Below are positions 49,219 through 60,584 of a stretch of 64,000 nucleotides of DNA, piece after piece. The notes beneath the pieces are model-generated. The model saw nothing but the letters and a program-made list of their open reading frames with translations. It did not search any database and was not told where the DNA came from. The stretch lies in contig OX375874.1 of NCBI GenBank assembly GCA_947359465.1, positions 95,055,172 through 95,119,171 of the forward strand, given 5' to 3'. This DNA comes from Metellina segmentata. Its lineage: Eukaryota > Arthropoda > Arachnida > Araneae > Tetragnathidae. A program made the position numbers and the translations under genes. Each line of letters begins with the position of its first letter. Within the stretch, counting starts at the first letter, position 1.

Positions 49219-50825
49219 TCTATATAAATAAGAATGGAGTGTTTGTTTGTACATTCAATATTTTCGACCCATTTCAAGTTTTCTATCCGTTTTGGACCCT
49301 TCTGATGCCGAATCCGCCTTTTTCTCGTTTGGTGTCTGTCTGTCTGTCTGTATGTTGTGCCCTATACACGTCCACGCGTTTTAAGATATTTTCATGAAAA
49401 TTTGCATACAGTGAGTACTTATCTTCATTTAGTGAGTGGCATTGGTTGCGAAAGTCTGTCTGTCCGTCTTTCTGTTCTATGCTCGATTTTATGTTTGTGT
49501 GTTTGTGTAAGCATCACATGAATTGTATTCCAGATATTTGATTGCAGTGTATTTTATTTTATACATTATCTATTAGTTTAGTGAATGCAATATTAAACAT
49601 TTCTTTATTGTTATATTTAGTTGAGTTTCATGCTAAAACACCTGAGTAAGTATACTTAAATCAACCATAATTTGGTAGTTTTGGAAAAGTTGGAATGTCT
49701 ATTGAATATTACGATTACTTCGATTGCTTTACCAGTACTGCTGAAAAAGTAATTATTCTACAAAAAAATATTTTTTTTTATGGAATTTCATTTATGATAC
49801 TTCATTTATTTCGAGTCTTATTTTTATTCTTTGCGCAATGAAAACGATTTCCGAATATTTGGGACAGACGATATTTTTCAATGAAACGAGAATGAACAAG
49901 ATCGCGAGAGCAGTGATATTTTTTCTGGTTCTTTCGCTCTGAATTAATTTCACATTTCTAAATTTTGTACACTTTTAGTTGTAAGTTGTGGCAACTGTGC
50001 GAGATCAAGAGATAAAATTGAATCACAAATTAATATCTTTAGAACAATTTTTTGCGACATCAACCATACATCTTTTATTTTGTTTTACTTCGCTGTTTCC
50101 TGTTTTAAATATTTATTATTTTAATAAATGTGTTTTCCTTCTCATCACACGCAACAGCACCACAAAGTATTAGACTTAAAAATGTTAGGTAAGTCAGTAT
50201 AAATTTTCAATAAATTTTAAGTGTAGTTATGCCATTATTGAAAGAATAATGCCGTTATTTAAAGAATAATGCCGTTATTTAAAGAATAATGCCGTTTTTT
50301 TTTTTTTGAAGAATAATAATGTTTATTAATCCAAACTGAAACTTTTTCCAACATTAAAAAATTCGTTGTAATAATGACAGGAGAAGATTGCAAAATTTCA
50401 CAATGTCGCATACCGGAGGCAAGAGTGCCACAAGTAAAAAAATATTGTTTTGTTGACTATGAGTGCGAGAGCACTCGCCGTAAATCGTAATTTTAATTAA
50501 TTGAGTTGAACATGAAAAGAACTTAAGAAAGGGAATTCCAAATCTTCCTATAAATCGTCTTTTATAGTAGTATTCTTAGTATCACCTTTCGTCATTTTGT
50601 AGCTTTGTCATACAGCAATTGTGCTATGTATGTGAAATGTATTACATGAATGGATATGCATGTGTAGGATTTGTGTCCAAAGTAAGTTGTAGAAAATATA
50701 AAAATGACGAAAGATGTTAAAATAAATTTTTATTCTACAAAAAACGTAAGTCATTATATCTTTTCATTATCTCTTCAATCAAGAGTAAACCAATCCAAAC
50801 CGAGTAAGGTCGGGTATTTTGCTAG
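49219..50825 (+). mobile_element. Helitron (non-autonomous), tandem copy 1
   Basis: Starts TCTATATAAATAAGAATGG after host A (49,218), ends cgggtattttgCTAG at 50,825. The subterminal stretch ccgagtaaggtcgg can fold into a short hairpin (CCGA/TCGG), as in Helitrons. No inverted repeat, no target duplication. 1,607 bp, no Rep/helicase coding; it includes tctgtctgtctg tracts and a short tandem repeat (aaagaataatgccgttattt, 50,238-50,296). It is followed directly, with no extra base, by a second copy. Confidence 0.85.
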
Positions 50826-52415
50826 TCTATATAAATAAGAATGGAGTGTTTGTTTGTACATTCAATATTTTCGACCCATTTCAAGTTTTCTATCCGTTTT
50901 GGACCCTTCTGATGCCGAATCAGCCTTTTTCTCGTTTGGTGTCTGTCTGTCTGTCTGTCTGTATGTTGTGCCCTATACACGTCCACGCGGTTTAGGATAT
51001 TTTCATGGAAATTTGCATACAGTGAGTACTTATCTTGATTTAGTGAGTGGAATTGGTTGCGAAAGTCTGTCTGTCCGTCTTTCTGTTCTATGCTCGATTT
51101 TATGTTTGTGTGTTTGTGTAAGCATCACATGAATTGTATTCCAGATATTTGATTGCAGTGTATTTTATTTTATACACTATCTATTAATTTAGTGAATGCA
51201 ATATTAAACATTTCTTTATTGTTATATTAAGATGAGTTTCATGCTAAAACACCTGAGTAAGTATACTTAAATCAACTATAATTTGGTAGTTTTGGAAAAA
51301 TAGAAATTTCTATTGAATATTACGATTACTTCGATTGTTTTACCAGTACTGCTGAAAAAGTAATTATTCTTCAAAAAATTATATTTTTTAATGAAATTTC
51401 AGCTCTGATACTTCATTTATTTCGAGTCTTATTTTTGTTCTTAGCTCAATGAAAACGATTTCGGAATATTTGAGACAGACGATATTTTTCAACGAAACGA
51501 GAATGAACAAGATCGCGTGAGCAGTGATATTTTCTGTTTCTTACGCTCAGAATTAATTTCACATTTCTAAATTGTGTGCACTTTTAGTTGTAAATTGTGG
51601 CAACTGTGCGAGATCAAGAGATAAAAATGAATCACAAATTAATATCTTTAGAACAATTTTTCCGACATCTTTTATTTTGTTCTATTTTACTGTTTTCTGT
51701 TTTAAATATTTATTATTTTAATAAATGTGTTTTCCTTCTCATCACACCCAACAGCACCACAAAGTATTATACTTGAAAATGTTAGGTAAGTCAGTATAAA
51801 TTTCCAGTAAATTTTAAGTGTAATTATGCCATTATTGAAAGAATAATGCCGTTATTTAAAGAATAATGCCGTTATTTAAAGAATAATGTCGTTATTGAAA
51901 GAATAATAATGTTTAAAAATCCAAACTAGAACTTTTTCCAACATTAAAAAATTCGTTGTAGTAATGACAGGAGAAGATTGCAAAATTTCACAATGTCGCA
52001 TACCGGAGGGAAAAGTGCTACAAGTAAAAAAATATTGTTTTGTTGACTATGAGTGCGAGAGCACTCGCCGTAAATCGTAATTTTAATTAATTGAGTTGCA
52101 GATGAAAAGAACTTAAGAAAGGGAATTCCAAATCTTCCTATAAATCGTCTTTTATAGTAGTAACCTTGGTATCACCTTTCGTCTTTTTGTAGCTTTGTCA
52201 TACAGCAATTGTGCGATGTATGTGAAATGTATTACATGAATGGATATGCATGTGTAGGATTTGTGTCCAAAGTAAGTTGTAGAAAATATAAAGATGGCGA
52301 AAGGTGTTAAAATAAATTTTTATTCTACAAAAAACGTAAGTCATTATATATTTTGATTATCTCTTCAATCTAGAGTAAACGAATTCAAACCGAGTAAGGT
52401 CGGGTATTTTGCTAG
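50826..52415 (+). mobile_element. Helitron (non-autonomous), tandem copy 2
   Basis: Starts TCTATATAAATAAGAATGG at 50,826, ends CTAG at 52,412-52,415, then host T. 1,590 bp; nearly the same as copy 1 over its whole length, with small indels. Both copies are in the same orientation. The outer junctions A|TC...CTAG|T fit Helitron insertion between A and T. Confidence 0.85.
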
Positions 52416-52470
52416 TATCCATATAAGAATCACGATACTTACGTTTTAAAGATTTTTTTTAATTATGAAA

Positions 52471-52934
52471 CTTGCATCCGAGGAAGTACCTCTATGCAAC
52501 TTCTTCGATAGTTCAAGAAGTTCGGTTACATCCGAAAAACCAACTTGTATAACAGCAGTAACAGCTCTGTCTTCTTCCCCACTGTAATTAGAACATTTGC
52601 TGTATATAACAACAACATAAATACAGCGAAAAGTTTAAATAAGATATTGCATCTAAAAAGATTCGTTTAGGAGTTTTTTAAAGAAAATGCTGTTAAACTT
52701 TAAAAAATCCTACAATGCAAAAATTTATACGTGAATATTAAAATTTTTTCTTAGGTATTCTAATTTTTCAAGATTTTAAAATATCGTAATGAGTTTAACC
52801 ATTTTGATACAGTGACGACAGATTCAGCAGATTGCAAGACTAGGTGTACGAAAATGGATAGGGCCATATAGTTTTCATAAGCTTGAGAAGATGCAAAACA
52901 ACAAACAGTTCTCAACATTTATTTGTTTATTTTA
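52471..52934. other. No recognised feature
   Basis: AT-rich; should contain the upstream end of the hAT element, but I could not identify it. Confidence 0.4.
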
Positions 52935-53250
52935 CAATTTATGGTATAGGCCGACCAACCGGTCTAGTGGTCAATGTGTTGGCCTCTGGTTTGGAAGGTT
53001 CCTGGTTCGAATCCGGGGTCAGGGCATGGATGTAAATTGTGCTGTCCTTAGTTAGGGGCAATGATGGTCCACCCAGTGGGTGCCCCTTCACAAGTGACCA
53101 TCACTTCCGGCCTTGTAGTGGCCAAAGGACTAGTTCTTAGTGACCGCCATTGGGAGTAGTGACCATTAACACTTCCGGCCTTGTGGCCAAGGATGGTATC
53201 CAGTGCATGGTACCAAGTGTATTATGCATAATGCCTGCCATTGGGGAAAA
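52935..53250 (+). mobile_element. tRNA-derived SINE
   Basis: A-box-like ccggtctagtggtcaatgtg, B-box ggttcgaatcc at 53,004-53,014, body ending ...cacttccggccttgtggcca with an internal partial duplication of the cttccggccttgt segment. Same family as 7,083-7,345. The tRNA-like head does not form a credible tRNA. Confidence 0.8.
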
Positions 53251-53529
53251 AAGCAATTTAGGTGTTTTAAATTATGTAATTGAAAATTCATCTTCAAACA
53301 AAAATTACTGTTTTCGGGATTAAAACTTAATGCAAAATAAATTTTTAATTCTTTAAGATTACTTAATTTAAAGATTTAATTTTTTTTTTCTTTATTATAA
53401 AAAAAGGAAAAACTAATAAAACTAAAGTGCAAATAAATTATAAAAATTTTGTTTATTTCCCTTATTTTCTCGATTATGGAATGTTTGCTTTTGTATACAG
53501 CCATGACTTTATATATTTTTTTAATTAAT

Positions 53530-54010
53530 ATGGTTCATTTTTAGGTGAGATAGTGTATTTTTCCAGCTTCAGTCAGTGTAATAACTCAAAGACAACATCC
53601 ATTCGTACATGAGATCGTTAGAACCAAAGTAACACTTATAAATGTGCTGAAAAAGGTTGCTTTAATTAATCCAACATTAACTGTAATTTGAATGAAAATA
53701 GGTTACATTAACAGTTTAAATAAATCTTCAAAGTGCAATTTTTATCATAGAAAAAGCAAATATATAATTAATATACAATCTATGAACATATAATTAATAT
53801 AAATCTATGAACATATAATTAATATACAATCTATGAACATATAATAATCTATGAACATGTAATTAATATACAATCTATGAACAGATAATTAATACATTGT
53901 ACAATCTATTAGCATATATTAAATATACAAATAGGTTATTAATTTCTTTCCTCACTTATGACTTTTATTGCATTAAATTGTTCTCATCAAACGTTTTGTT
54001 GTTCTAAAAG
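53530..54010 (+). repeat. Tandemly duplicated block, copy 1 right part (partner 59,940-60,290)
   Basis: Shares acatccattc-tacatgagatcg, gtaacactta-taaat and ctcatcaaacgttttgttg with 59,995-60,275, in the same orientation. It contains the minisatellite at 53,757-53,930, for which the partner has a single unit. Confidence 0.7.
53757..53930. repeat. Minisatellite, about 27 bp unit, six diverged copies
   Basis: Unit approximately acatataattaatatacaa followed by tctatga. Units differ by small deletions. The paralogous position at about 60,170-60,210 has one unit-length stretch only. Confidence 0.8.
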
Positions 54011-54049
54011 TTTCAAGTATTTTATTTGTTGCCGATTTCCTCACCCTTG

Positions 54050-54586
54050 CATACTTAAAAATAGCTGAAAATCTCCCGGCATTGCTCGGGTTCCAAATAT
54101 GACCGCGACAGCTAAAACATGACCGCGACATTTCCTTGTGTTAACTCATACACAAACCCTGTAGTTCATGTTTCCGTATCCATGTTCATGTATTGCAGAA
54201 AAACAAACTTTACATTTTAGAATTGGGGCTTCGAGGGGCACTTTTAGGACTACATGTGTACCAATTTACATGGCTATAGATTGGTCTGAAGACAGGAAAG
54301 AAAGGGTCTGTGTTTTCCGCGGTGTTCTAAAGTATAAGTACCAAATTTGGTGTGGATTGGTCAAAAGGTTTAGATTTGTATAGAGAATATACACACATCG
54401 TTTTATATATATACTAGCAGAATTTTCCGGCTTTTCTAGGGTTGAATTAAAATTTAGTTGATTGAAAAGCCATCATCAATTCTTTTTCATAAAAAAATGT
54501 TAGCATCATTTAAGTGTACGGAAAAATTTTGTAATATCCATTTATATTCTCCGTCGCTTCTACAGTTTACTTCGGACGCAAATACA
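54050..54586 (-). mobile_element. Helitron-like fragments (minus), possibly two adjoining
   Basis: 54,411-54,432 on minus reads gccggaaaattctgCTAG followed by T, a Helitron 3' end. Directly after it another piece runs tatatataaaacgatgtgtg... down to gagcaatgccgggagatttt at about 54,065, which resembles a Helitron 5' end and 3' subterminal region. Related internal sequence (tacaaatctaaaccttttga...) is at 58,600-58,680. The frame at 54,168-54,383 is not convincing. Confidence 0.45.
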
Positions 54587-54740
54587 CTGTATGGCCAAAA
54601 CTCAACGGACACACGGTAGTGTTGGTTCGAAAGACACGTATAACTAATAGAATGTCGGGCCTCCTTATGCTTTAATTACAGCTTTCACCCTTCGGGATAG
54701 GCTATTCACTAAGTTTTGGTAAACTGTTTGGGTAATTGGG
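54587..54740 (-). pseudogene. Tc1-like transposon fragment with transposase C-terminus
   Basis: An end-like sequence actgtatggccaaaactcaa at 54,587 is followed on minus by the C-terminal tail of a Tc1 transposase: VYQNLVNSLSRRVKAVIKA, stop, GGPTFY (about 54,730-54,648). The rest of the element is missing. 54,741-55,050 holds a stretch (54,760-54,850) shared with 11,395-11,470 and 61,420-61,490 and nothing else recognised. Confidence 0.65.
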
Positions 54741-55163
54741 GTCTATTCCACCTGTAACACGTCAAACACGTGCGAATGACGAAGTTAAGAAAATAACTGT
54801 TTGTAAACACACCTAACAGCGTCCTCTATACTCGGTAGCAGTCTTTCTTGGCAGTGGAGAAATACGCTGAGAGCAAACGAAACAGACAATTCCCAGCGAC
54901 TTGTCCGATATTTGAGTGTAATGAGGCACTGCAACTTAAAAATGGATTAATTTGTTAACCCCATACATATTTAACGATTTTTTGTCGTAATTAGCGTGAA
55001 ATGTTGAATATTTTGCCTTTTACGAGACGAGTGTTTTGTGATTAATAATGGAATTAACTCCGGATTCTATTAGAAGTTAAGTTTTTCAACCACACAAGAA
55101 AGGCAGTGCTCTGTAAAGCTCTGCAAAGACAATCGTTATGAATCTGTTTCATAAATTGATAGA

Positions 55164-55403
55164 ATGGCATCCCAACGATATTATCAGAAGGATATTCTTG
55201 ATAAAACTTCGTGCTTGACCGGCAGTATTTCCGCTCGCAGTATCCACCGTGTGCAACAGGAATTTCCAATGAAAGGTTCCTTTTCAACCCCTGGGGAAAG
55301 AGGACATGCGGGAAAAGGAAAAGCAACTCGTCTAACGAAAAATGATGAATTTACTTTGTCTGCCATTCGAAGGAAGGTGCATTTGTTTTTTAAAAGAAAT
55401 TAA
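55164..55403 (+). pseudogene. Possible transposase N-terminal remnant
   Basis: A 79-residue frame contains SISARSIHRVQQE, a Pro-Gly basic linker (TPGERGHAGKGKATRL) and DEFTLSAIRRKVHLFFKRN. This resembles the HTH-linker region of a widespread invertebrate DDE-transposase family (pattern '...TPGK+R...+..+-D.F....IRR.VH.F..'). Related sequence in other frames precedes it from about 55,050. No catalytic part follows. The assignment rests on the pattern only. Confidence 0.35.
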
Positions 55404-55409
55404 ATTACA

Positions 55410-56258
55410 ACATGTGGCAATACTGACAGGGGGTCATTTTTGCGCTGGCCAATATCGACGGCAATATTGACCGACATATCACACCCCGGCAATAAAAGTG
55501 ACGTAACTCAAAATTGCAGCATTTGAGAAAAATCAACTTTAAGGATACTATAAAACTTATATTGAAATACAAGTTTTAAATAATTGAAGTACGAGCTTCT
55601 TTTAAATTTCATGCAAGTATTTAATGCGGTAAATTCTATTATATTCTATAGAATAGTAATATAACACGCTGGGGCACACCTCATACATATTTTTCAATGA
55701 CATAACCTCAAAATTTTCATTTGCTACCTGGGATAATTCTTTTGAAAATTTTTGAGGAGGCAATAATTTAAACAAATACCATAACAAATTCAAAAAACAT
55801 ATTTCTATATTATCTATTATTAATTATATAAAAGTGTCTTTTTTAAAACTACTATAGTTGTGTTTTTCTTATAAAACTGACAGGCAAGCTGTCAAAACAT
55901 TTACGTGCTAAATATAAGACCAAATTAGATTAATGATCCAAGTTGGAAGCTTGTAAGTGTGGCGTCTACTCGAAGCCTCTGCCCGTGACCTTCTGCCTGC
56001 AACCCAACAGGAGACCAGTTTACTCATTTTTTCCCTCCGCGAACGGTGACGTCAGTGCCAAGAAACATTGCCAGTCTTGTATAGTACCTAGTCGCAATTG
56101 TTGAGGACATACATTCTATGACAACAAAAAAATACTTTATACATCCTATCACCTCTTCAAGTTTCGACAGGAATTCTCGAATCGTCCCGTGTATAATATA
56201 AGCGGACACAGCTGTAAGTAAAACTAACTATTTAGTTAACTCTATAGTTATAAGTAAA
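55410..56258. repeat. Mostly unrecognised; repeat at 56,075-56,220
   Basis: 56,075-56,220 (tagtcgcaattgttgaggac... to ...cccgtgtataatataagcgg) matches 61,485-61,620 upstream of SULT locus 4. Its edge resembles a transposon end (acacgggacgattcgagaat on minus). The remainder is AT-rich and featureless. Confidence 0.45.
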
Positions 56259-57118
56259 CTAAACACTGCGTGGCTAGCCCGGCGTTGCCCGTGCCAGATG
56301 ATTTTGTGGGGTTATTTGTAATTTTGTGTTGATGTATTATTTGTTGATTTTTTGGAAATTCGTAGCCTATTGGATTGCAACCATCAAGGGTTCCCATTTA
56401 GTTTGTGAATTTGTAGCCTATTGGATAACAGCCATAACGTTGAGTTGCCCGTGATGTTGGTTTGTTTCGCAAACCAAATGGGAGTTGCCCGTGACAGTTC
56501 TTTTAGTGGGGGTCACATTGCCTGTGGTGTTGGTTTGCTTCACAAACCAAAATATATAAATATTTAATTGATAAATTATTTATAAAAAGAAAATCAAACG
56601 TATAAGGTATCTATCTTATGTAAAGTTTTCCGCAGATTTGAAATCCGTTAAAATTTTTATTTTATCTTTAACGATCGCTGAGATAGAAAAAAGCACTGAA
56701 GAACGCCAATGATAATTTTAATAATCTCTTTTGTTTTACTCAAATCCGTATCTCAGGAAATCAAAATGAATGAATCTCGAATGAAACGAAGGTCATTCGA
56801 ATCTGTTCGCTCTCATTTAAGACGGGGGGGGGGGGAATGTGGCATGGTTCGAAAGGCTGATGTCAATAGTGACGTGAGGAAGATATGTCTAAATTTTGAT
56901 GCTTCTTCATTCCCCGAAAGAAGAATGAAAGGTGAAAAAAACTATTAAATTCATTTTAAAATGTTCTAGAACGAATTTTAAAATTCGCCACTATCCAAAA
57001 TTTGCAAAAACTTCGGACTACCTGTGTGCCAAATCCCATTACTGTAAGTGCCATAGATTCGTCAGGACTTTGCAGTCAAGAAACAAACAAACAAACACTT
57101 CCTTGTATAAAATAGAGA
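56259..57118 (-). mobile_element. Helitron-like element, family B
   Basis: Minus strand: starts TCTCTATTTTATACAAGG at 57,118, ends ggctagccacgcagtgttTAG at 56,259 before T. 860 bp, same modules as 32,165-32,929 (caaagtcctgacgaatctat, ttggtttgtgaagcaaacca). Contains the ggggggggg run at 56,825-56,834. Non-autonomous. Confidence 0.65.
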
Positions 57119-57199
57119 TTCTCATGTCTTGCTAATGAGTTGTGTGTAAATATTAATTTTTAAATAATTACTTTTTATTTATTTGTTTTATATGATTGG

Positions 57200-59650
57200 T
57201 TGTAAGGTTCTTCATTAAAAATATTTCAATGCAAAATTGGCATTTTAATCTTTTATTGAAAATATCCTGTTCCTACACATCGTATGTCAGTTCGTCCATC
57301 ACGGCAGAAGCTATGAAAATATTCTTGTGTATGATTTTACATGCCTTGAAGAATATTAATGTGGTTTTAGTCTTTTGTGTGTTTAAGCCTTTCGACTACG
57401 ACTATAGATATAACTAGAGCGATTCTTATAACTTTCAAGGTACAACTAACTGTTGTACCGGCCGTAGTCAAAAGTTTAATGCTACTAATTGAAGTAAATG
57501 TTCATATCACTGAATTAATATTTATTTATATAATAATATACTAATTGAGTTTGTATTCATTAATCAACTTTTCTAGTTCATTATTCATGAGTTTTTAACA
57601 TTATTTCTCATTTTAGTTACGTATAAGAACTTTAGTTGCAAAAAAGTTTTGTTATTCATCCACTAAACTATAAATCTATATACAATTTTTAATCTTGTTG
57701 ATACGTTCGAAATTTACGCATAATATTGCAGTGATTTATTTTATCCTTGTATTGATCAATTGAAACCTAATAAAATATCCCTATTAAATAATGTTATTGA
57801 GTCAAATTATTGATTCATAGAATACTCTCGAAATAATTCAAGCAATATTGTAAGAATATAGGTAGTTCTTAATGAAATAATAATTTTTTTTTACCTTTTC
57901 GCTAGATTATTAGCTTAATCAAATATTTCAAGCGTAAAATACAGTTTCAGCTCACAAAATAATAATGTTATACAAGGTCTCTTTCAATCTCTACTTATCT
58001 TCAAAAATTTTTATCCACTGGTTGTAAAAAGTGTAATTTAATATAATAAATGGTAAAGTTTTCAATTCTGAAAAATAGATTTCTAAATAATGAGTCCTAG
58101 AGAAGAATCGTATTGAACCACTATTATATGAATTTCTGAAGTTGTTAATAATACAGGAAAGAAAATAAAAATATTTTCCTTACATAAGGAAACTATGCAA
58201 TAGCTAGTAAATTAATATTTAAAGCAATTGTGTATGAATAACATAAAGAAATTGCGTGAATTACATAAAATTAACAATTCCACAAAGGGTCTTCAAAAAT
58301 TTTAACGGACGAAGGGATATTTATACCTAATTTCTGAACTTGCAGCAGAGGACAATCTAATCATTTACTTACCGAAGCGAAGAATTTAAAACTCTGCGTG
58401 AGGAAAGCAGCCCTAATATAATAGTGATAGAGTAAACAAAGTATCATCTTAACAGGTGTAAGTAAGAATGTTAAAAGGATTTGTCTACACTACAACATAA
58501 ATACTTTATACAGGCTTCATTTCCAAGAATATGAGGGCGGAGGAAAAGGTTATTTTAATTCTTGATGAAGACTCGATACAATGAAAACCAGAACTAAGCC
58601 TGTCTGTTCTCCATACAAATCTACATCGTTTGACCAATCCACATAAAATCTGATACACTTATACTTTGGAACATATAGGGTATATGTCTCTCTTAACCCA
58701 CGTTCTATTTACCCTGGGTATGCAGAAGAGGGCCAAAAACATGAACCAACATGAGGGTTTAAAAGAAATCTGCCAAAGTTGTGAGGGAAAGAAATGTAGT
58801 GATTACCCTTGATTTCTATACCCTGCATTATGATCTTGATAAACGTAATTTAAGCTCCTTGAATGTCTCGTGGAGAAAATCTGCAGAGTAAATCTTTAAA
58901 TCTTAGACCCGGTGCACACATCTGGTTTTTCAACGTGCGGTGCCGATGTCGCAACGCAAGTGCGGTCTGAGATACATTAAATCCAATGGAGTAGTGCACA
59001 TATGCCTTCGGCGCCGCTACGGCGACGCACGTCCAACTTGCGTGCAATATGTACCGCAGTTTCCGACGGCGCCGCACACGCTTCTACGGTCTCAAGTATC
59101 TTGTTTTCATAAATAAATGGAATAAAAATAATAATTAATTAATGGTTGTATCCAATAACGTTTATTTTGTTTCAAAATATACTTTTTTGTACACCAAGTA
59201 AGCGAAATAAACACGTTTTCTTCGATAGAATATAAATCGCAAATTGCACAAAATGAATACTTGTGTCATTTCACGGTTATATGTACATAGTTGGGCTTCG
59301 GTGCCGCACGTTGAAAAACGGATGTGTGCACCGGGTTTTACTGTTTGAATACCAAAGATATACAATTACAAAAGTTGTTTTGTTCTAAAATTGCTTTTAG
59401 AAAGATTATCTGTTCCCTTCCTACATTATTGTTACAATACAAAGCACCCTAAAATGTTATTTCATTTTAAAGGTACTGCACAAGACTGCTCTGGCAAGAC
59501 TAAGTTCACATAGGAAATTTATTACTTTTGCGAGAGGAGTTGAACTTTCCGTGTGCATGTTCCGCAACCCCAGCATAGCCTTCCCTTAGATTGTATTGGT
59601 GTCTCTGTGGAACAGTTCCCAGATGAATAGAAGCTGGTTGCTGTACGATT
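57200..59650 (+). repeat. Tandemly duplicated block, copy 2 (partner 45,151-47,073)
   Basis: Collinear with copy 1; carries extra sequence at 58,600-58,760 (Helitron-internal-like, gtttgaccaatccacataaa) and a MITE at 58,906-59,337. Non-coding. Copy 2 continues beyond 59,623, where copy 1 is interrupted by the hAT element. Confidence 0.75.
58906..59337. mobile_element. PIF/Harbinger-like MITE with TTA target duplication
   Basis: 432 bp, GC-rich against an AT-rich background. Ends are inverted repeats of about 38 bp: GACCCGGTGCACACATCTGG at the left, reverse complement of AACCCGGTGCACACATCCG at the right. It is flanked by TTA at 58,903-58,905 and 59,338-59,340. The paralogous block at 46,801-46,815 has a single TTA at this point (ggtcTTActgtttgaa), i.e. 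an empty site. No coding capacity. Confidence 0.85.
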
Positions 59651-60584
59651 TATAAAATATGACCTCTTTATCTTGGTCTGTTATAATTTAATCAAGGGAA
59701 TTGGGTAAGAACCCTATTTGAAGATGGAGAAAAAGGAATACAATAATAGTTAAAATAGTGAATGGCCAATGGATTGAAAAGTTCGGGAAAGATAATTTCA
59801 CCATACGACATTTTTCATACGACTAGAGTCAAAAAGAGATAACTAGGCTGATTCTTGTATAAAGTGCATTTTAGCGTAATTCACGTATTTATTTACCAAT
59901 TTATTTGAGAGATTTAATGACATTGAGCTATTTACATTTGCATAACAAGGAAGAAAGAGAGTATTTTTTCATGTTCGGAAATTTTATTGAATCATAAACA
60001 CATCCATTCATAAATGAGATCGCTAGATCCACAGTAACACTTATTAATAGATGTACTGAAAAAGGTCCCTCTAATTAATCCAAAAATAATTGTAATCTGA
60101 GTGAAAATAAATTACCTGAACGGTTTTAATAAATCTGCATTTTTCAATTTTTTAATCTTAGAAAAAAAGCAAACATGTAATTATTATGTACATATAGTTA
60201 ATATGCAAAGAAGTTAATTTTTTTCCTCTCTTATGACACGAATCCCATTGAATTTTGCTCATCAAACGTTTTATTGGAATTACCTTCCACCCTAATAGTG
60301 TGTATAGAATTATTAAAAGGGTTAAAATGTATTTTGCTGCAAAATTATCCCTTCCTAGTATATTTAAAATGTAGATATATTTATTTGTAAACCGGGTGAT
60401 TCTAAATTCCCAGGTCAAACTTCTATGGAAGATAAGGTACATCAAAATAAGTATTTTATGTCAAAGAATGGATATCCGCCAGAGGACGATCTTTGGCGCG
60501 TTTGCAAATCACTCATTTGTTAGCTTCGCCCTTCCAACATGATGATGTTAAACGAAATTTAAGACTGCATATATGCAGGAAAGG
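59651..60584. repeat. Block right part of copy 2, otherwise no feature
   Basis: 59,940-60,290 matches 53,530-54,010 in the same orientation. The rest (59,651-59,940 and 60,290-60,584) is AT-rich with nothing recognised. Confidence 0.6.

Larger units (their letters stand above)
47410..52462 (-). pseudogene. hAT transposase (ZBED5-like), broken
   Basis: Pieces in order on minus: 52,462-52,416 encodes KSLKRKYRDSYMDI; after removal of the Helitrons it continues at 49,218 as GFAVTTDNKPMCVIC, a BED-type finger (C-x2-C, SSMYPAKIRRNLEGVH). Then comes the Tc1 miniature element; 48,530-48,080 carries the catalytic-domain start (KFSLQMDESTDVAG). 48,073-47,849 carries LYLSLQGKAVTDFDATDKME. 47,770-47,410 carries the hAT dimerisation region (LLTFATTHLCETGFSA), a TAA stop where the family continues with Ala, and then KTKYRSRLNA. 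The several stops and frameshifts outside the insertions mean that the copy was dead independently of them. Confidence 0.8.
47074..52470 (-). mobile_element. hAT (ZBED5-like) element carrying nested insertions
   Basis: The downstream end is CGGAGGTTCTCAAACTTTTT at 47,074, a typical hAT terminal sequence. The upstream end was not located; coding sequence reaches 52,462. The element was broken into three pieces by a Tc1 miniature element (48,536-49,029) and by two Helitrons in tandem (49,219-52,415). No 8 bp target duplication could be paired. Confidence 0.75.

Noticed and set aside
53757..53930. CRISPR-like repeat
   Set aside because: Units are contiguous with no spacers; it is a minisatellite.
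58850..59077. 75-codon minus frame
   Set aside because: Lies across the left boundary of the MITE, so it joins unrelated sequences.
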